Assembly (NCBI RefSeq): GCF_040655735.1
Contig: NZ_JBFAKK010000001.1
Coordinates: forward strand, 620,001-684,000
Source: Phytomonospora sp040655735
Lineage (GTDB): Bacteria > Actinomycetota > Actinomycetes > Mycobacteriales > Micromonosporaceae
DNA length: 64,000 nt
Direction: 5' to 3'
Part shown: positions 24,440-32,865 of the stretch, one piece after another
Position numbering within the stretch: the stretch's first letter is position 1
Layout: each line of letters opens with the position of its first letter
Notes under the pieces: generated by a model
Seen by the model: only the letters and a program-made list of their open reading frames with translations
Told to the model about the DNA's origin: nothing
Databases searched by the model: none
Made by a program: the position numbers and the translations under genes

Positions 24440-25855
24440 GTGACAGAGTTGGCCGATCCGGACGTGACCATCGAGGTCGAACGCACTCAGCTGAGCCTTA
24501 GCACCGCAGCGGCCCGCAACCTGGCGACCACCACCAAGTCCGTTCCGCAGATGCAGGGGATCTCCTCCCGGTGGCTGCTGAAGCTGCTGCCGTGGGTCCA
24601 GACCGAGGGCGGTGTGTACCGCGTCAACCGCCGGCTGAGCTACGCCGTCGGCGACGGGCGCGTGACCTTCACCAACATCGGCGCCGACGTGCGCGTCATC
24701 CCCGAGGAGCTCTGCGAGCTGCCGCTCCTGCGCGGCTACACCGACAACGCGGTCCTCGCCGACCTGGCCTCACGCTTCGAGCAGCGCGAGTTCCAGCCCG
24801 GCGACGTCATCGTCGAGGCAGGCCAGGAGGCCGACCACGTCTACCTGGTCGCCCACGGCAAGGTCAACAAGCTCGGCGCCGGCGAGTACGGCGACCAGAC
24901 CATCCTCGGCACCCTCGCCGACGGGTCCTACTTCGGCGAGCACGTCCTCGCGGGTGCCCAGGGCGCCTGGGAGTACACCGTCAAGGCCGTCACTCCCGTA
25001 ACGGTGCTGGCGCTGGCCGGCCAGGACATCCAGCGGATGAACGGCCACGCCGAGTCCCTGCGGGCCCACATCGCGCAGATCCTGGAGGGCACCGGAAAGC
25101 CCCAGGACGAGCACGGCGAGGCCGCCATCGAGGTCGCCTCCGGCCACGACGGCGAGCCCGACCTGCCGGGCACCTTCGTCGACTACGAGCAGTCCCCCCG
25201 CGAGTACGAGCTCAGCGTCGCCCAGACGGTCCTGCGGGTCCACTCGCGCGTCGCCGACCTCTACAACAAGCCGATGGACCAGATCGAGCAGCAGCTCCGC
25301 CTGACCATCGAGGCCCTCCGTGAGCGGCAGGAGGACGAGCTGATCAACAACCGCCAGTTCGGCCTGCTGCACAACGCCGACCTCAAGCAGCGCATCAACA
25401 CCCGCACCGGTCCGCCCACGCCGGACGACATGGACGAGCTGCTGGCGACCGTGTGGAAGGACCCCGGGTTCTTCCTGGCGAACCCGCGCACCATCGCCGC
25501 CTTCGGCCAGGAGTGCAGCCGCCGCGGGATCTACCCGGCGACCATCGACATGAACGGCCACCAGGTCCCGTCCTGGCGCGGCATCCCGATCCTGCCCTGC
25601 AACAAGATCGGCGTCTCCCCGACCCGCACCAGCTCCATCCTGCTGATGCGCACCGGCCAGGAGGCCCAGGGCGTCATCGGCCTGCACCAGACCGGCCTGC
25701 CCGACGAGTACGAGCCCGGCCTCAACGTCCGCTTCATGGGCATCAACGAGAAGGCCGTCATCTCCTACCTGGTCAGCGCCTACTACGCGGCCGCGGTGCT
25801 CGTCCCCGACGCCCTCGGCGTGCTCGAGAACGTCGAGATCGGCCGGGAAGGCTGA
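24440..25855 (+). CDS. Family 2B encapsulin shell protein 1
   Basis: Shell protomer of 471 residues with the HK97-like fold of family 2B encapsulins, which self-assemble into protein nanocompartments. An N-terminal arm (LSLSTAAARNLATTTKSVPQ) precedes a cyclic-nucleotide-binding-like insertion at about 95-215 (GDVIVEAGQEADHVYLVAHG, ILGTLADGSYFGEHVLAG). The HK97 P/A-domain part runs from FVDYEQSPREYELSVAQTVL to the end (INEKAVISYLVSAYYAAAVL). The phosphate-binding cassette lacks the usual Arg (FGEHVLAGAQGAWEYTV), so canonical cAMP binding is doubtful. First gene of the operon; eight bases separate it from the geosmin synthase gene, its presumed cargo. Confidence 0.9.
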   Translation: MTELADPDVTIEVERTQLSLSTAAARNLATTTKSVPQMQGISSRWLLKLLPWVQTEGGVYRVNRRLSYAVGDGRVTFTNIGADVRVIPEELCELPLLRGYTDNAVLADLASRFEQREFQPGDVIVEAGQEADHVYLVAHGKVNKLGAGEYGDQTILGTLADGSYFGEHVLAGAQGAWEYTVKAVTPVTVLALAGQDIQRMNGHAESLRAHIAQILEGTGKPQDEHGEAAIEVASGHDGEPDLPGTFVDYEQSPREYELSVAQTVLRVHSRVADLYNKPMDQIEQQLRLTIEALRERQEDELINNRQFGLLHNADLKQRINTRTGPPTPDDMDELLATVWKDPGFFLANPRTIAAFGQECSRRGIYPATIDMNGHQVPSWRGIPILPCNKIGVSPTRTSSILLMRTGQEAQGVIGLHQTGLPDEYEPGLNVRFMGINEKAVISYLVSAYYAAAVLVPDALGVLENVEIGREG

Positions 25856-25863
25856 CGCACGCC

Positions 25864-28407
25864 ATGCAGCCCTTCGAACTGCCCGACTTCTACATGCCGT
25901 ATCCCGCGCGGCTCAATCCGAACCTGGAGGCCGCGCGGGCCCACACCAAGACGTGGGCCTACGACATGGGCATGCTCGGCCCGGTCCTCGACGACGAGGT
26001 CGTCTGGACCGAGGAGGACTTCGACGGGATGGACTACGCGGGCCTGTGCGCCTACACCCATCCCGACGCCTCCGGGCCGCGGCTCGATGTCGTCACCGAC
26101 TGGTACACCTGGGTCTTCTACTTCGACGACCACTTCCTGGAGGCCTTCAAGAAGACCGGCGACCTCCAAGGGGCGTCGGACTACCTCGACCGCCTCGCCA
26201 CCTTCATGCCGGCCTCCATCGCCGACATGCCCGAGCCGAGCAACCCCGACGAGCGGGGCCTGGCCGACCTGTGGATCCGCACCATCCCCCACATGTCGGA
26301 CGGCTGGCGCGAGCGCTTCACCGAGAGCACCCGCAACCTTCTCCTCGACTGCGTCTGGGAGATGAGCAACATCAACGGCGACCGGGTGCCTAACCCGATC
26401 GACTACGTGGAGATGCGCCGCAAGGTGGGCGGCGCGCCCTGGTCGGCCGACATCGTCGAGTACTCGCTCGGCATCGAGGTCCCCGGTGCGATCGCCGCCA
26501 GCCGCCCGATGCGCGTCCTCAAGGACGCCTTCTCCGACGGCGTGCACCTGCGCAACGACATCTTCTCCTACCAGCGCGAGACCGAGCGCGAGGGCGAGGT
26601 GAACAACGGTGTCCTGGTCGTCGAGAAGTTCTTCGGCGTACCGGCACAGCAGGCCGCCGAGGTCGTCAACGACCTGATCACCTCTCGCCTGCACCAGTTC
26701 GAGAACACCACGCTGACCGAGCTCCCTCCGCTGTTCGAGGACAACGGACTCGACCCCGGCGAGCGCCACCAGGCGCTGTCCTACGTCAAGGGGCTGCAGG
26801 ACTGGCAGTCGGGCGGCCAGGAGTGGCACATGCGCTCCAACCGCTACATGAACGGCTCCACCGGCACCGTCTCGGCCGCCGACGGCGTCCTCGGCGGGCC
26901 CACGGGGATCGGCACCGCCTCGGCCTACATCGGGCTGCTCAAGGGGATCGCCGGCCCCGGCGGGCCCCGCAACCACGCTCACGCGCCGCTGCGCAAGGTC
27001 GGGCACCTGCCCATCCCGGAGCTGTACATGCCCTTCCAGGTGCAGGTGAACCCGCATGTGGACACCGCCCGGCGCGAGAGCGTCGACTGGGGCGGCGCCG
27101 TGGGCTTCTACGACCCGCAGCCGGGCACCGGCGGTGCTCCACTGTGGACCCGTGAGCTCAACGCCGGCTTCGACTTCTCGCTGTGCTCGGCCGGGCTCGA
27201 CCCGGACGCCACACCCGAGGCGCTGACACTGTCGTCCGAATGGCTCGCCTGGGGCACCTTCGCCGACGACTACTTCCCGCTGATCTTCAACAGTTCGGGC
27301 AACATGGCCGCGGCGAAGGCGTTCAACGCGCGCCTTTCGCAGTTCATGCCGCTAGACCTCGGCCCCGTCCCCGAACCGGTCAACGCCCTCGAAGTAGGTC
27401 TCTCCGACCTGTGGGCCCGCACCGCCGGCCCGATGGACCGAGGCGGCCGCGCGAAGTTCCGCAACGCCGTCGAGATCATGATCGAGAGCTGGCTGTGGGA
27501 ACTGGCCAACCACATCCAGCGCCGCGTCCCGGACCCGGTCGACTACCTCGAGATGCGGCGCCTCACCTTCGGTTCCGACCTGACCATCGCCCTGTCGAAA
27601 CTCGCCCACGGCGGCCGGATCCCCGAGGAGCTCTACCAGACCAGCACCGTCCAGGCCATCGAGAACGCCGCCTGCGACTACGCCTGCCTCACCAACGACC
27701 TGTACTCCTACCAGAAGGAGATCGAGTTCGAAGGCGAGGTGCACAACTTCGTCCTGGTCGTGGAGAGCTTCTTCGGCATCGACCGGGACCAGGCCCTGCC
27801 GGTCGTCGCCGACCTGATGACCGCCCGCATGCGGCAGTTCGAACGCCTCGTCGCCGAGGAACTGCCCGTCATGCTCGACCACCAGCAGGCCACCCCGGAC
27901 GCCCGGGCGGCCATGGGCCAGTACATCGGCGAACTCGCCGACTGGCTCGCCGGAATCCTGCTGTGGCACCAGGAGACCGCGCGCTACCCCGAGGCGAACC
28001 TGAGGTTCCCCTTGACGCACCACACGGGCGGAGCCGCACAACCCAAGGCCCTCGGCATGGACGCCGCCCGCATGTTCGCCAGGCCCGACACACCGACTCT
28101 CGTCGGCGGCGGACCGCTCCTCACGGCACCCTCCCGGGTGCCTGCGGGAGTCGGCGGCGGACCCGGTGCACCGGCTCCGCCGGCCGAGGCGCGCAGGCCC
28201 TCTCCGGCACTCCCGGCCGGGATCGGCGGGGGACCGGGCACCCCGGCCGCCACACCGGCGGCGGGCGGCCACGGCGGTGCCGCACCGTCGCATCCCGCCG
28301 ACGGCGCTGCCGAACCCGAGGCCATCACGCCGACCCGTCCTCCGCACGGCCCCACCGGGCTGGGCACCCTCGCGGCGAGACCGCACCACCGGCACATCAG
28401 CACGTGA
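25864..28407 (+). CDS. geoA: Geosmin synthase (bifunctional class I terpene cyclase)
   Basis: Two-domain cyclase of 847 residues. The N-terminal domain converts FPP to germacradienol via DDHFLE (88-93) and NDIFSYQRETEREGE (231-245). The C-terminal domain, which makes geosmin, has DDYFP (468-472) and NDLYSYQKE (611-619). Geosmin synthases usually end about 720-780 residues in; here residues 720-847 add a Pro/Gly/Ala-rich, probably disordered tail with repeated GGGPG units and GPTGLGT (829-835). That motif recalls GPTGIGT (345-351) in the interdomain linker. The gene lies between two encapsulin genes, so the protein is the likely cargo and the tail or linker may direct loading. Confidence is high for function and moderate for encapsulation. 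Confidence 0.93.
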   Translation: MQPFELPDFYMPYPARLNPNLEAARAHTKTWAYDMGMLGPVLDDEVVWTEEDFDGMDYAGLCAYTHPDASGPRLDVVTDWYTWVFYFDDHFLEAFKKTGDLQGASDYLDRLATFMPASIADMPEPSNPDERGLADLWIRTIPHMSDGWRERFTESTRNLLLDCVWEMSNINGDRVPNPIDYVEMRRKVGGAPWSADIVEYSLGIEVPGAIAASRPMRVLKDAFSDGVHLRNDIFSYQRETEREGEVNNGVLVVEKFFGVPAQQAAEVVNDLITSRLHQFENTTLTELPPLFEDNGLDPGERHQALSYVKGLQDWQSGGQEWHMRSNRYMNGSTGTVSAADGVLGGPTGIGTASAYIGLLKGIAGPGGPRNHAHAPLRKVGHLPIPELYMPFQVQVNPHVDTARRESVDWGGAVGFYDPQPGTGGAPLWTRELNAGFDFSLCSAGLDPDATPEALTLSSEWLAWGTFADDYFPLIFNSSGNMAAAKAFNARLSQFMPLDLGPVPEPVNALEVGLSDLWARTAGPMDRGGRAKFRNAVEIMIESWLWELANHIQRRVPDPVDYLEMRRLTFGSDLTIALSKLAHGGRIPEELYQTSTVQAIENAACDYACLTNDLYSYQKEIEFEGEVHNFVLVVESFFGIDRDQALPVVADLMTARMRQFERLVAEELPVMLDHQQATPDARAAMGQYIGELADWLAGILLWHQETARYPEANLRFPLTHHTGGAAQPKALGMDAARMFARPDTPTLVGGGPLLTAPSRVPAGVGGGPGAPAPPAEARRPSPALPAGIGGGPGTPAATPAAGGHGGAAPSHPADGAAEPEAITPTRPPHGPTGLGTLAARPHHRHIST

Positions 28408-28439
28408 ACCCAGTCCGAAACACCAGGCAGGAGCAACCT

Positions 28440-29831
28440 GTGACAGTCACGTCCGACGCCGCGGCCGCCGCGCAACTGAGCCTCAGTACCGCGGCGGCGC
28501 GGAAACTGTCCACGACCACCAAGTCCTCGCCGCAGATGCAGGGCATCTCGCCCCGCTGGCTGCTGCGCATGCTGCCGTGGGAGCAGACGGGCGGAGGCGT
28601 GTTCCGGGTCAACCGGCGGCTCACCTACGCCGTGGGCGATGGGCGGGTCACCTTCACCACCACGGGCTCCCAGATCCGCGTCATCCCGCAGGAGCTGCGC
28701 GAGCTCGCCGCCCTGCGCGACTTCGAGGACGAGGACGTCCTCGCCGAGCTCGCCGAGCGCTTCGACCAGCGCCGCTTCAACCCCGGCGACGTGATCGTCG
28801 AGTTCGGGCACGAGACCGACCAGGTCCACCTGATCGCGCACGGCAAGGTCGACCAGCTCGGCACCGGCGAGTACGGTGCCCCGACCACGCTGGGCACCCT
28901 CGCCAACGGCCAGCACTTCGGCAACGCGATGCTGACCGAGTCGCAGGCGATCTGGGAGTTCACGGCCAAGGCGATCACGCCGGTGACGACGCTGTCGCTG
29001 TCCCGCCGGTCCTACGAGGAACTCGTCGAGCGCAGCCCGCAGCTGCGCGCGCACGTCGAGATGCTCCGCGCGGGAACACCGCAGTCGCAGAACCGGCACG
29101 GCGAGGCCGCCATCGAACTCGCCGCCGGCCACGCCGGTGAACATGTCCTTCCCAGCACCTTCGTCGACTACGAACTCGAACCGCGCGAGTACGAGCTCAG
29201 CGTCGCGCAGACCGTCCTGCGGGTGCACAGCCGCGTTGCCGACCTCTACAACAAGCCGATGGACCAGACGCAGCAGCAGTTGCGCCTGACCGTCGAGGCG
29301 CTGCGCGAGCGCCAGGAGCACGAGCTGATCAACAACCGCGAGTTCGGTCTGCTCCACAACGCCGACCTCAAGCACCGCATCCACACCCGCACGGGCCCGC
29401 CGACGCCCGATGACATGGACAACCTGCTCTCGCGCCGACGCAAGACCGCGTTCTTCCTCGCCCATCCCCGTACGATCGCGGCCTTCGGCCGGGAGTGCAG
29501 CAACCGCGGCGTGTACCCCGAGACGGTGACGGTCGAGGGACGCCCGATGCAGGCGTGGCGGGGCACTCCGGTGCTTCCCTGCGACAAGATCCCGGTGAGC
29601 GCCTCGGGCACCACCTCGATCCTGGCGATGCGCACCGGCCTCAAGGACGAGGGCGTCATCGGCCTGCACCAGGTCGGGCTCCCCGACGAGATCGAGCCGG
29701 GCCTGTCGGTGCGGTTCAACGGCATCAACGAGAAGGCGGTCATCTCCTACCTGGTCACCGCCTACTACTCGGCCGCGGTATTGGTCCCCGACGCGCTCGG
29801 GATCCTTGAGCACGTCGAGATCGGCCGCTGA
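28440..29831 (+). CDS. Family 2B encapsulin shell protein 2
   Basis: Second shell paralogue, 463 residues, clearly homologous to shell 1 along its whole length (shared LSLSTAAARKL, YELSVAQTVLRVHSRVADLY, GPPTPDDMD, INEKAVISYLVTAYY). The cyclic-nucleotide-like insertion (about 90-205) is the most divergent part. Its cassette reads HFGNAMLTESQAIWEFT, lacking both the Glu and the Arg used for cyclic nucleotide binding. The start is GTG 28440, with GGAG upstream. Co-expression with shell 1 suggests a mixed, two-component capsid, or capsids of two kinds, around the terpene cyclase. Confidence 0.9.
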   Translation: MTVTSDAAAAAQLSLSTAAARKLSTTTKSSPQMQGISPRWLLRMLPWEQTGGGVFRVNRRLTYAVGDGRVTFTTTGSQIRVIPQELRELAALRDFEDEDVLAELAERFDQRRFNPGDVIVEFGHETDQVHLIAHGKVDQLGTGEYGAPTTLGTLANGQHFGNAMLTESQAIWEFTAKAITPVTTLSLSRRSYEELVERSPQLRAHVEMLRAGTPQSQNRHGEAAIELAAGHAGEHVLPSTFVDYELEPREYELSVAQTVLRVHSRVADLYNKPMDQTQQQLRLTVEALRERQEHELINNREFGLLHNADLKHRIHTRTGPPTPDDMDNLLSRRRKTAFFLAHPRTIAAFGRECSNRGVYPETVTVEGRPMQAWRGTPVLPCDKIPVSASGTTSILAMRTGLKDEGVIGLHQVGLPDEIEPGLSVRFNGINEKAVISYLVTAYYSAAVLVPDALGILEHVEIGR

Positions 29832-29878
29832 CGGCCCAGCCAGAGACAGCGTCGCCAACACCAGAAGGAGGACCGTCG

Positions 29879-30934
29879 ATGTCGACCAGTGCCATGTCCC
29901 AAGGCGCGAGTACCACCGAAGAGAGGTCGGCGCGCGACGTGCTCGCGTGGAGCCGCGAGCTCGTCGAACCGGCGCTGCGGGAGGCGATCGACGCGCTGCC
30001 CGCGTCGATGCGCCGTATCGCCGGTTACCACCTCGGCTGGTGGGACGCCGACGGCGCTCCCGACCACGGCGACGGCGGTAAGGCCCTGCGCCCCGCGCTG
30101 GTGCTGCTCGCGGCCGAGGCCGTCGGTGGCTCCAGCGCGGACGCCGTGCCTGCCGCCGTGGCCGTGGAACTGGTGCACAACTTCTCGCTTCTCCACGACG
30201 ACGTCATGGACGGCGACGCCACCAGGCGGCACCGGGCGACGGCGTGGACCGTCTACGGCGTCGGCCCGGCCATCCTGGCTGGCGACGCGCTGGTCACCCT
30301 CGCCTTCGACGTCCTGGCCGCCACCGGGCACCCGGTCGCGCAGGGAGCGATGCGGATGCTCAGCACCGCCGTCCTCGACCTCGTCGACGGGCAGAGCGCC
30401 GACATGGGTTTCGAGGACCGCTCCGACGTCGGCATCGGTGAATGCGTGAGCATGGCCGACGGCAAGACCGGCGCGCTGCTGGGCTGCGCCTGCGCTCTCG
30501 GCGCGTCCTTCGCCGGGGCCGACGCCGAGAAGGTCGCCCGGATGCGCAACTTCGGCTCCCGGCTCGGCCTGGCCTTCCAGCACGTCGACGACCTGCTCGG
30601 CATCTGGGGCGAGCCGGCGGTGACCGGCAAACCCGTGTACTCCGACCTGAGCAACCGCAAGAAATCCCTCCCGGTGGTCGCCGCGCTGACTTCGCGCACC
30701 GCCGCCGCGGAGGAACTCGGCGTCCTTTACCGCCGGGCGGACGCGCTGACCGAGACCGAACTCGCCCGCGCCGCGGAGCTGATCGACCTGGCCGGCGGTC
30801 GCGCGTGGAGCCAGGCGCAGGCCGACGAACTGCTCAAAGGCGCTCTCGGTGAGATGGCGATGGTCGAGCCGAGTCCGCGTGCCGCGCTGGAGCTCGGACT
30901 GATCGCGAGACTGGTGACCCGCCGTGACCACTGA
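29879..30934 (+). CDS. Polyprenyl diphosphate synthase
   Basis: Trans-isoprenyl diphosphate synthase of 351 residues that condenses IPP onto allylic diphosphates to supply FPP or a longer prenyl donor. The first Asp-rich motif is LLHDDVMD (Asp107, Asp108, Asp111). The second is QHVDDLLGIWG, DDxxG rather than DDxxD, as in a class of actinobacterial synthases linked to terpene loci. KPVYSDLSNRKKSLPV is also conserved there. Phe102, five residues before the first motif, limits chain length to short products, but C15 versus C20 cannot be decided. AAGGAGG precedes the ATG. The gene overlaps ispH by 11 bases. Related enzymes are known in family 2B encapsulin loci, so it may be a second cargo. Confidence 0.92.
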   Translation: MSTSAMSQGASTTEERSARDVLAWSRELVEPALREAIDALPASMRRIAGYHLGWWDADGAPDHGDGGKALRPALVLLAAEAVGGSSADAVPAAVAVELVHNFSLLHDDVMDGDATRRHRATAWTVYGVGPAILAGDALVTLAFDVLAATGHPVAQGAMRMLSTAVLDLVDGQSADMGFEDRSDVGIGECVSMADGKTGALLGCACALGASFAGADAEKVARMRNFGSRLGLAFQHVDDLLGIWGEPAVTGKPVYSDLSNRKKSLPVVAALTSRTAAAEELGVLYRRADALTETELARAAELIDLAGGRAWSQAQADELLKGALGEMAMVEPSPRAALELGLIARLVTRRDH

Positions 30935-32207
30935 GCGGACCGCCGGAGTCTCGTGGCGCCGCATCGCCGCCGTTCACCCCGGTGCCATGGCACCGGGGTC
31001 GGCGGTCGTCGCCGGTGAGCTGCGACTGCTGGACGGACGGGTCGTGGCGTGCCCTTCGGGGGTCCTGTTCGCCGGTGAACTGCGGGCGCGGGGTCTGAGC
31101 GTCGAGGTGGCGCCGATGACGGCGGCCCTCGGGCAGGGCAGCGGCAACGCCGTCGCGATCCTGCTGTCCGAAGTGGACGGCGACCCGGCGGGTCTGGGTT
31201 TCGCCGTCCCCGACGGCGACGTCGGCGCCCGGCAGGCCGCGCATGAGGCGCTCGCCGACTGGTCGGCCGCGGTGGGGGCGCGAACGGTCCTGCTGGCCTC
31301 GCCGCGCGCCTTCTGCGCTGGGGTCGAGCGGGCCATCGACGCCGTGGACCTGACCCTCGAACGCGTCGGAGGTCCGGTGCACGTCCGCAAGCAGATCGTG
31401 CACAACGTGCACGTCGTGAAGGATCTAGAGGCCAAGGGCGCGGTCTTCGTCGACGAACTCGCCGCCGTGCCCGAGGGCGCCACGGTGGTGTTCTCCGCGC
31501 ACGGGGTCTCCCCGGCGGTGCGGGGCGAGGCCGAGCGGCGAGGCCTGGAGGTCATCGACGCGACCTGCCCGCTGGTCGCGAAGGTGCACATCGAGGCGCG
31601 GCGCTTCGCCGGTCGCGGCGATACGGTGATCCTGGTCGGGCACGCCGGGCACGAGGAGACCGAGGGCACGCTGGGGGAAGCGCCCGGACGGATCCTGCTG
31701 GTGGAGAGCCCGGCCGACGTGGCCGCGCTCGACGTGCCCGACCCGAGCCGCGTGTCGTACCTGACGCAGACGACGCTCGCCGTCGACGAGGCCGCCGAGA
31801 TCGTGGCCGCGCTGCGTGAACGCTTCCCCGAGCTGCGAGGGCCCTCCACCGACGACATCTGCTACGCCACCACCAACCGCCAGGAGGCGTTGCGCGCGGT
31901 CGCCGCGGAGTCGGACCTGGTGCTCGTCGTCGGCTCGGCGAACTCCTCGAACTCCCTGCGTCTCGTCGAGGTCGCCGAGCGGCAGGGCACGTCCGCCCGT
32001 CTGGTCGACGACGCCGGCGGGCTCCGTTCGGCCTGGCTCGCCGGTGTCGCGCGGATCGGCCTGACGGCGGGCGCCTCGGCGCCGCCCCGGCTCGTCGAGG
32101 AGGTCATCGAGGCGCTGTCCGGCTTCGGGCCCGTCGACGTCGAGGTCCGCGAGACGACCCGCGAGACCGTCCAGTTCGGGCCGCCGCCGGGAGTGTCGAA
32201 GCCCTAG
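30924..32207 (+). CDS. ispH: 4-hydroxy-3-methylbut-2-enyl diphosphate reductase with N-terminal extension
   Basis: Iron-sulfur enzyme of 427 residues catalysing the last MEP-pathway step, HMBPP to IPP and DMAPP. Cluster ligands are Cys131 (AFCAGVERAI), Cys215 (DATCPLV) and Cys313 (ICYATTNRQ). His160 (QIVHN), His243 and the catalytic Glu in GHEETEGT are present. The reductase core starts near residue 120 (VLLASPRAFCAG); the first 115 or so residues form an extra domain without a recognised family. The GTG start overlaps the prenyl synthase stop, so precursor supply and chain elongation are translationally linked to the geosmin cargo. It may be an additional ispH dedicated to this pathway. Confidence 0.92.
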   Translation: MTTERTAGVSWRRIAAVHPGAMAPGSAVVAGELRLLDGRVVACPSGVLFAGELRARGLSVEVAPMTAALGQGSGNAVAILLSEVDGDPAGLGFAVPDGDVGARQAAHEALADWSAAVGARTVLLASPRAFCAGVERAIDAVDLTLERVGGPVHVRKQIVHNVHVVKDLEAKGAVFVDELAAVPEGATVVFSAHGVSPAVRGEAERRGLEVIDATCPLVAKVHIEARRFAGRGDTVILVGHAGHEETEGTLGEAPGRILLVESPADVAALDVPDPSRVSYLTQTTLAVDEAAEIVAALRERFPELRGPSTDDICYATTNRQEALRAVAAESDLVLVVGSANSSNSLRLVEVAERQGTSARLVDDAGGLRSAWLAGVARIGLTAGASAPPRLVEEVIEALSGFGPVDVEVRETTRETVQFGPPPGVSKP

Positions 32208-32217
32208 ATCGTGTCTA

Positions 32218-32231
32218 GCGGTCATGACCGC
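32218..32231. terminator. Palindrome between convergent ispH and CGNR genes
   Basis: GCGGTCATGACCGC is a perfect 14-bp palindrome overlapping the stop of the minus-strand CGNR gene and lying 10 bases after the ispH stop. It could end both transcripts. The flanking bases CTAGATCGTGTC (32204-32215) also resemble the end of the two miniature elements. Confidence 0.4.
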
Positions 32232-32752
32232 GCGGAGTGCCTTCCGGCGAAACGCTCGGCCTTCGCGCGGTTGCCGCAGCCCTCCATGGAGCACCAGCGC
32301 CGGCGGCCGTTCTTGCTGACGTCGAGGAACCACAGGACGCAGGCGTCGTTGGCGCACTTGCGGATCCGCTCGGGGCGCCCGTCGAGCAGGTCGAGGTAGG
32401 CCCGGGCGCACAGCCAGGCCGCCCGCCAGGCCGCGTCGTCGGTCGCGACGGTCTCGACCGGCCGCCCGTCGCGCAGTTCGGAGCGGACGTGGCCGTGGGA
32501 CAGGACGGCGTTGAGCCTTGCCTGCCCGTCCCCCTGGCCGCGCAGGCAGGCGCGGATCGCCTCGCGGGTTTCGAGCAGGTTCTCGCGGACGGCGCCGAGC
32601 GGTGCGCGGCCCAGGGGCAGTTCGCGTTCCTCCAGCCAGGAACGCGCGCCCGCGGCCTGGGACAGCAGGTCGTGGGTCTCGTCGCGCTCGATCCAGAGGG
32701 TGTCGACCAGGTCGAGCGCGAGCGGTTCGCCTTCGAGGGGCCGGGTGCTCAT
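32222..32752 (-). CDS. CGNR zinc-finger regulator (ABATE domain)
   Basis: Probable transcriptional regulator of 176 residues. The N-terminal ABATE-type domain (EPLALDLVDTLWIERDETHDLL) is followed by the C-terminal CGNR zinc finger: RKCANDACVLWFLDVSKNGRR, then WCSMEGCGNRAKAERF. The four zinc ligands are the Cys residues of CANDAC and CSMEGC. The ATG at 32752 (MSTRPLEGEP) fits the family start. It is divergent from an alpha/beta hydrolase gene with repeats between, and probably controls that gene. Confidence 0.9.
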   Translation of the reverse strand: MSTRPLEGEPLALDLVDTLWIERDETHDLLSQAAGARSWLEERELPLGRAPLGAVRENLLETREAIRACLRGQGDGQARLNAVLSHGHVRSELRDGRPVETVATDDAAWRAAWLCARAYLDLLDGRPERIRKCANDACVLWFLDVSKNGRRRWCSMEGCGNRAKAERFAGRHSARS

Positions 32753-32782
32753 GTGGCAAGCATAACCCTCTATCAAGTTTTC

Positions 32783-32843
32783 ACCGGTTGAACATCGGTG
32801 TTAGTGTTTGCGATCTCAACCGTCTAAATCAGTTTGAACGGTT
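32783..32843. promoter_or_regulatory. Repeated CGGTT boxes between CGNR gene and hydrolase
   Basis: The AT-rich divergent promoter contains ACCGGTTGAAC (32783-32793) and a widely spaced inverted repeat AACCGT (32818-32823) / ACGGTT (32838-32843) inside CTCAACCGT and TTTGAACGGTT. The same TTGAAC/CGGTT words recur three times. They are candidate binding sites for the CGNR protein. Confidence 0.5.
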
Positions 32844-32865
32844 AAGTCGAAGGGATCGCGCCACC

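Noticed and set aside
24440..29831. Possible assembly duplication, because two similar genes flank geoA
   Set aside because: The two encapsulin genes differ throughout, especially in the insertion domain and N-terminus, so they are true paralogues and not a copied contig segment.
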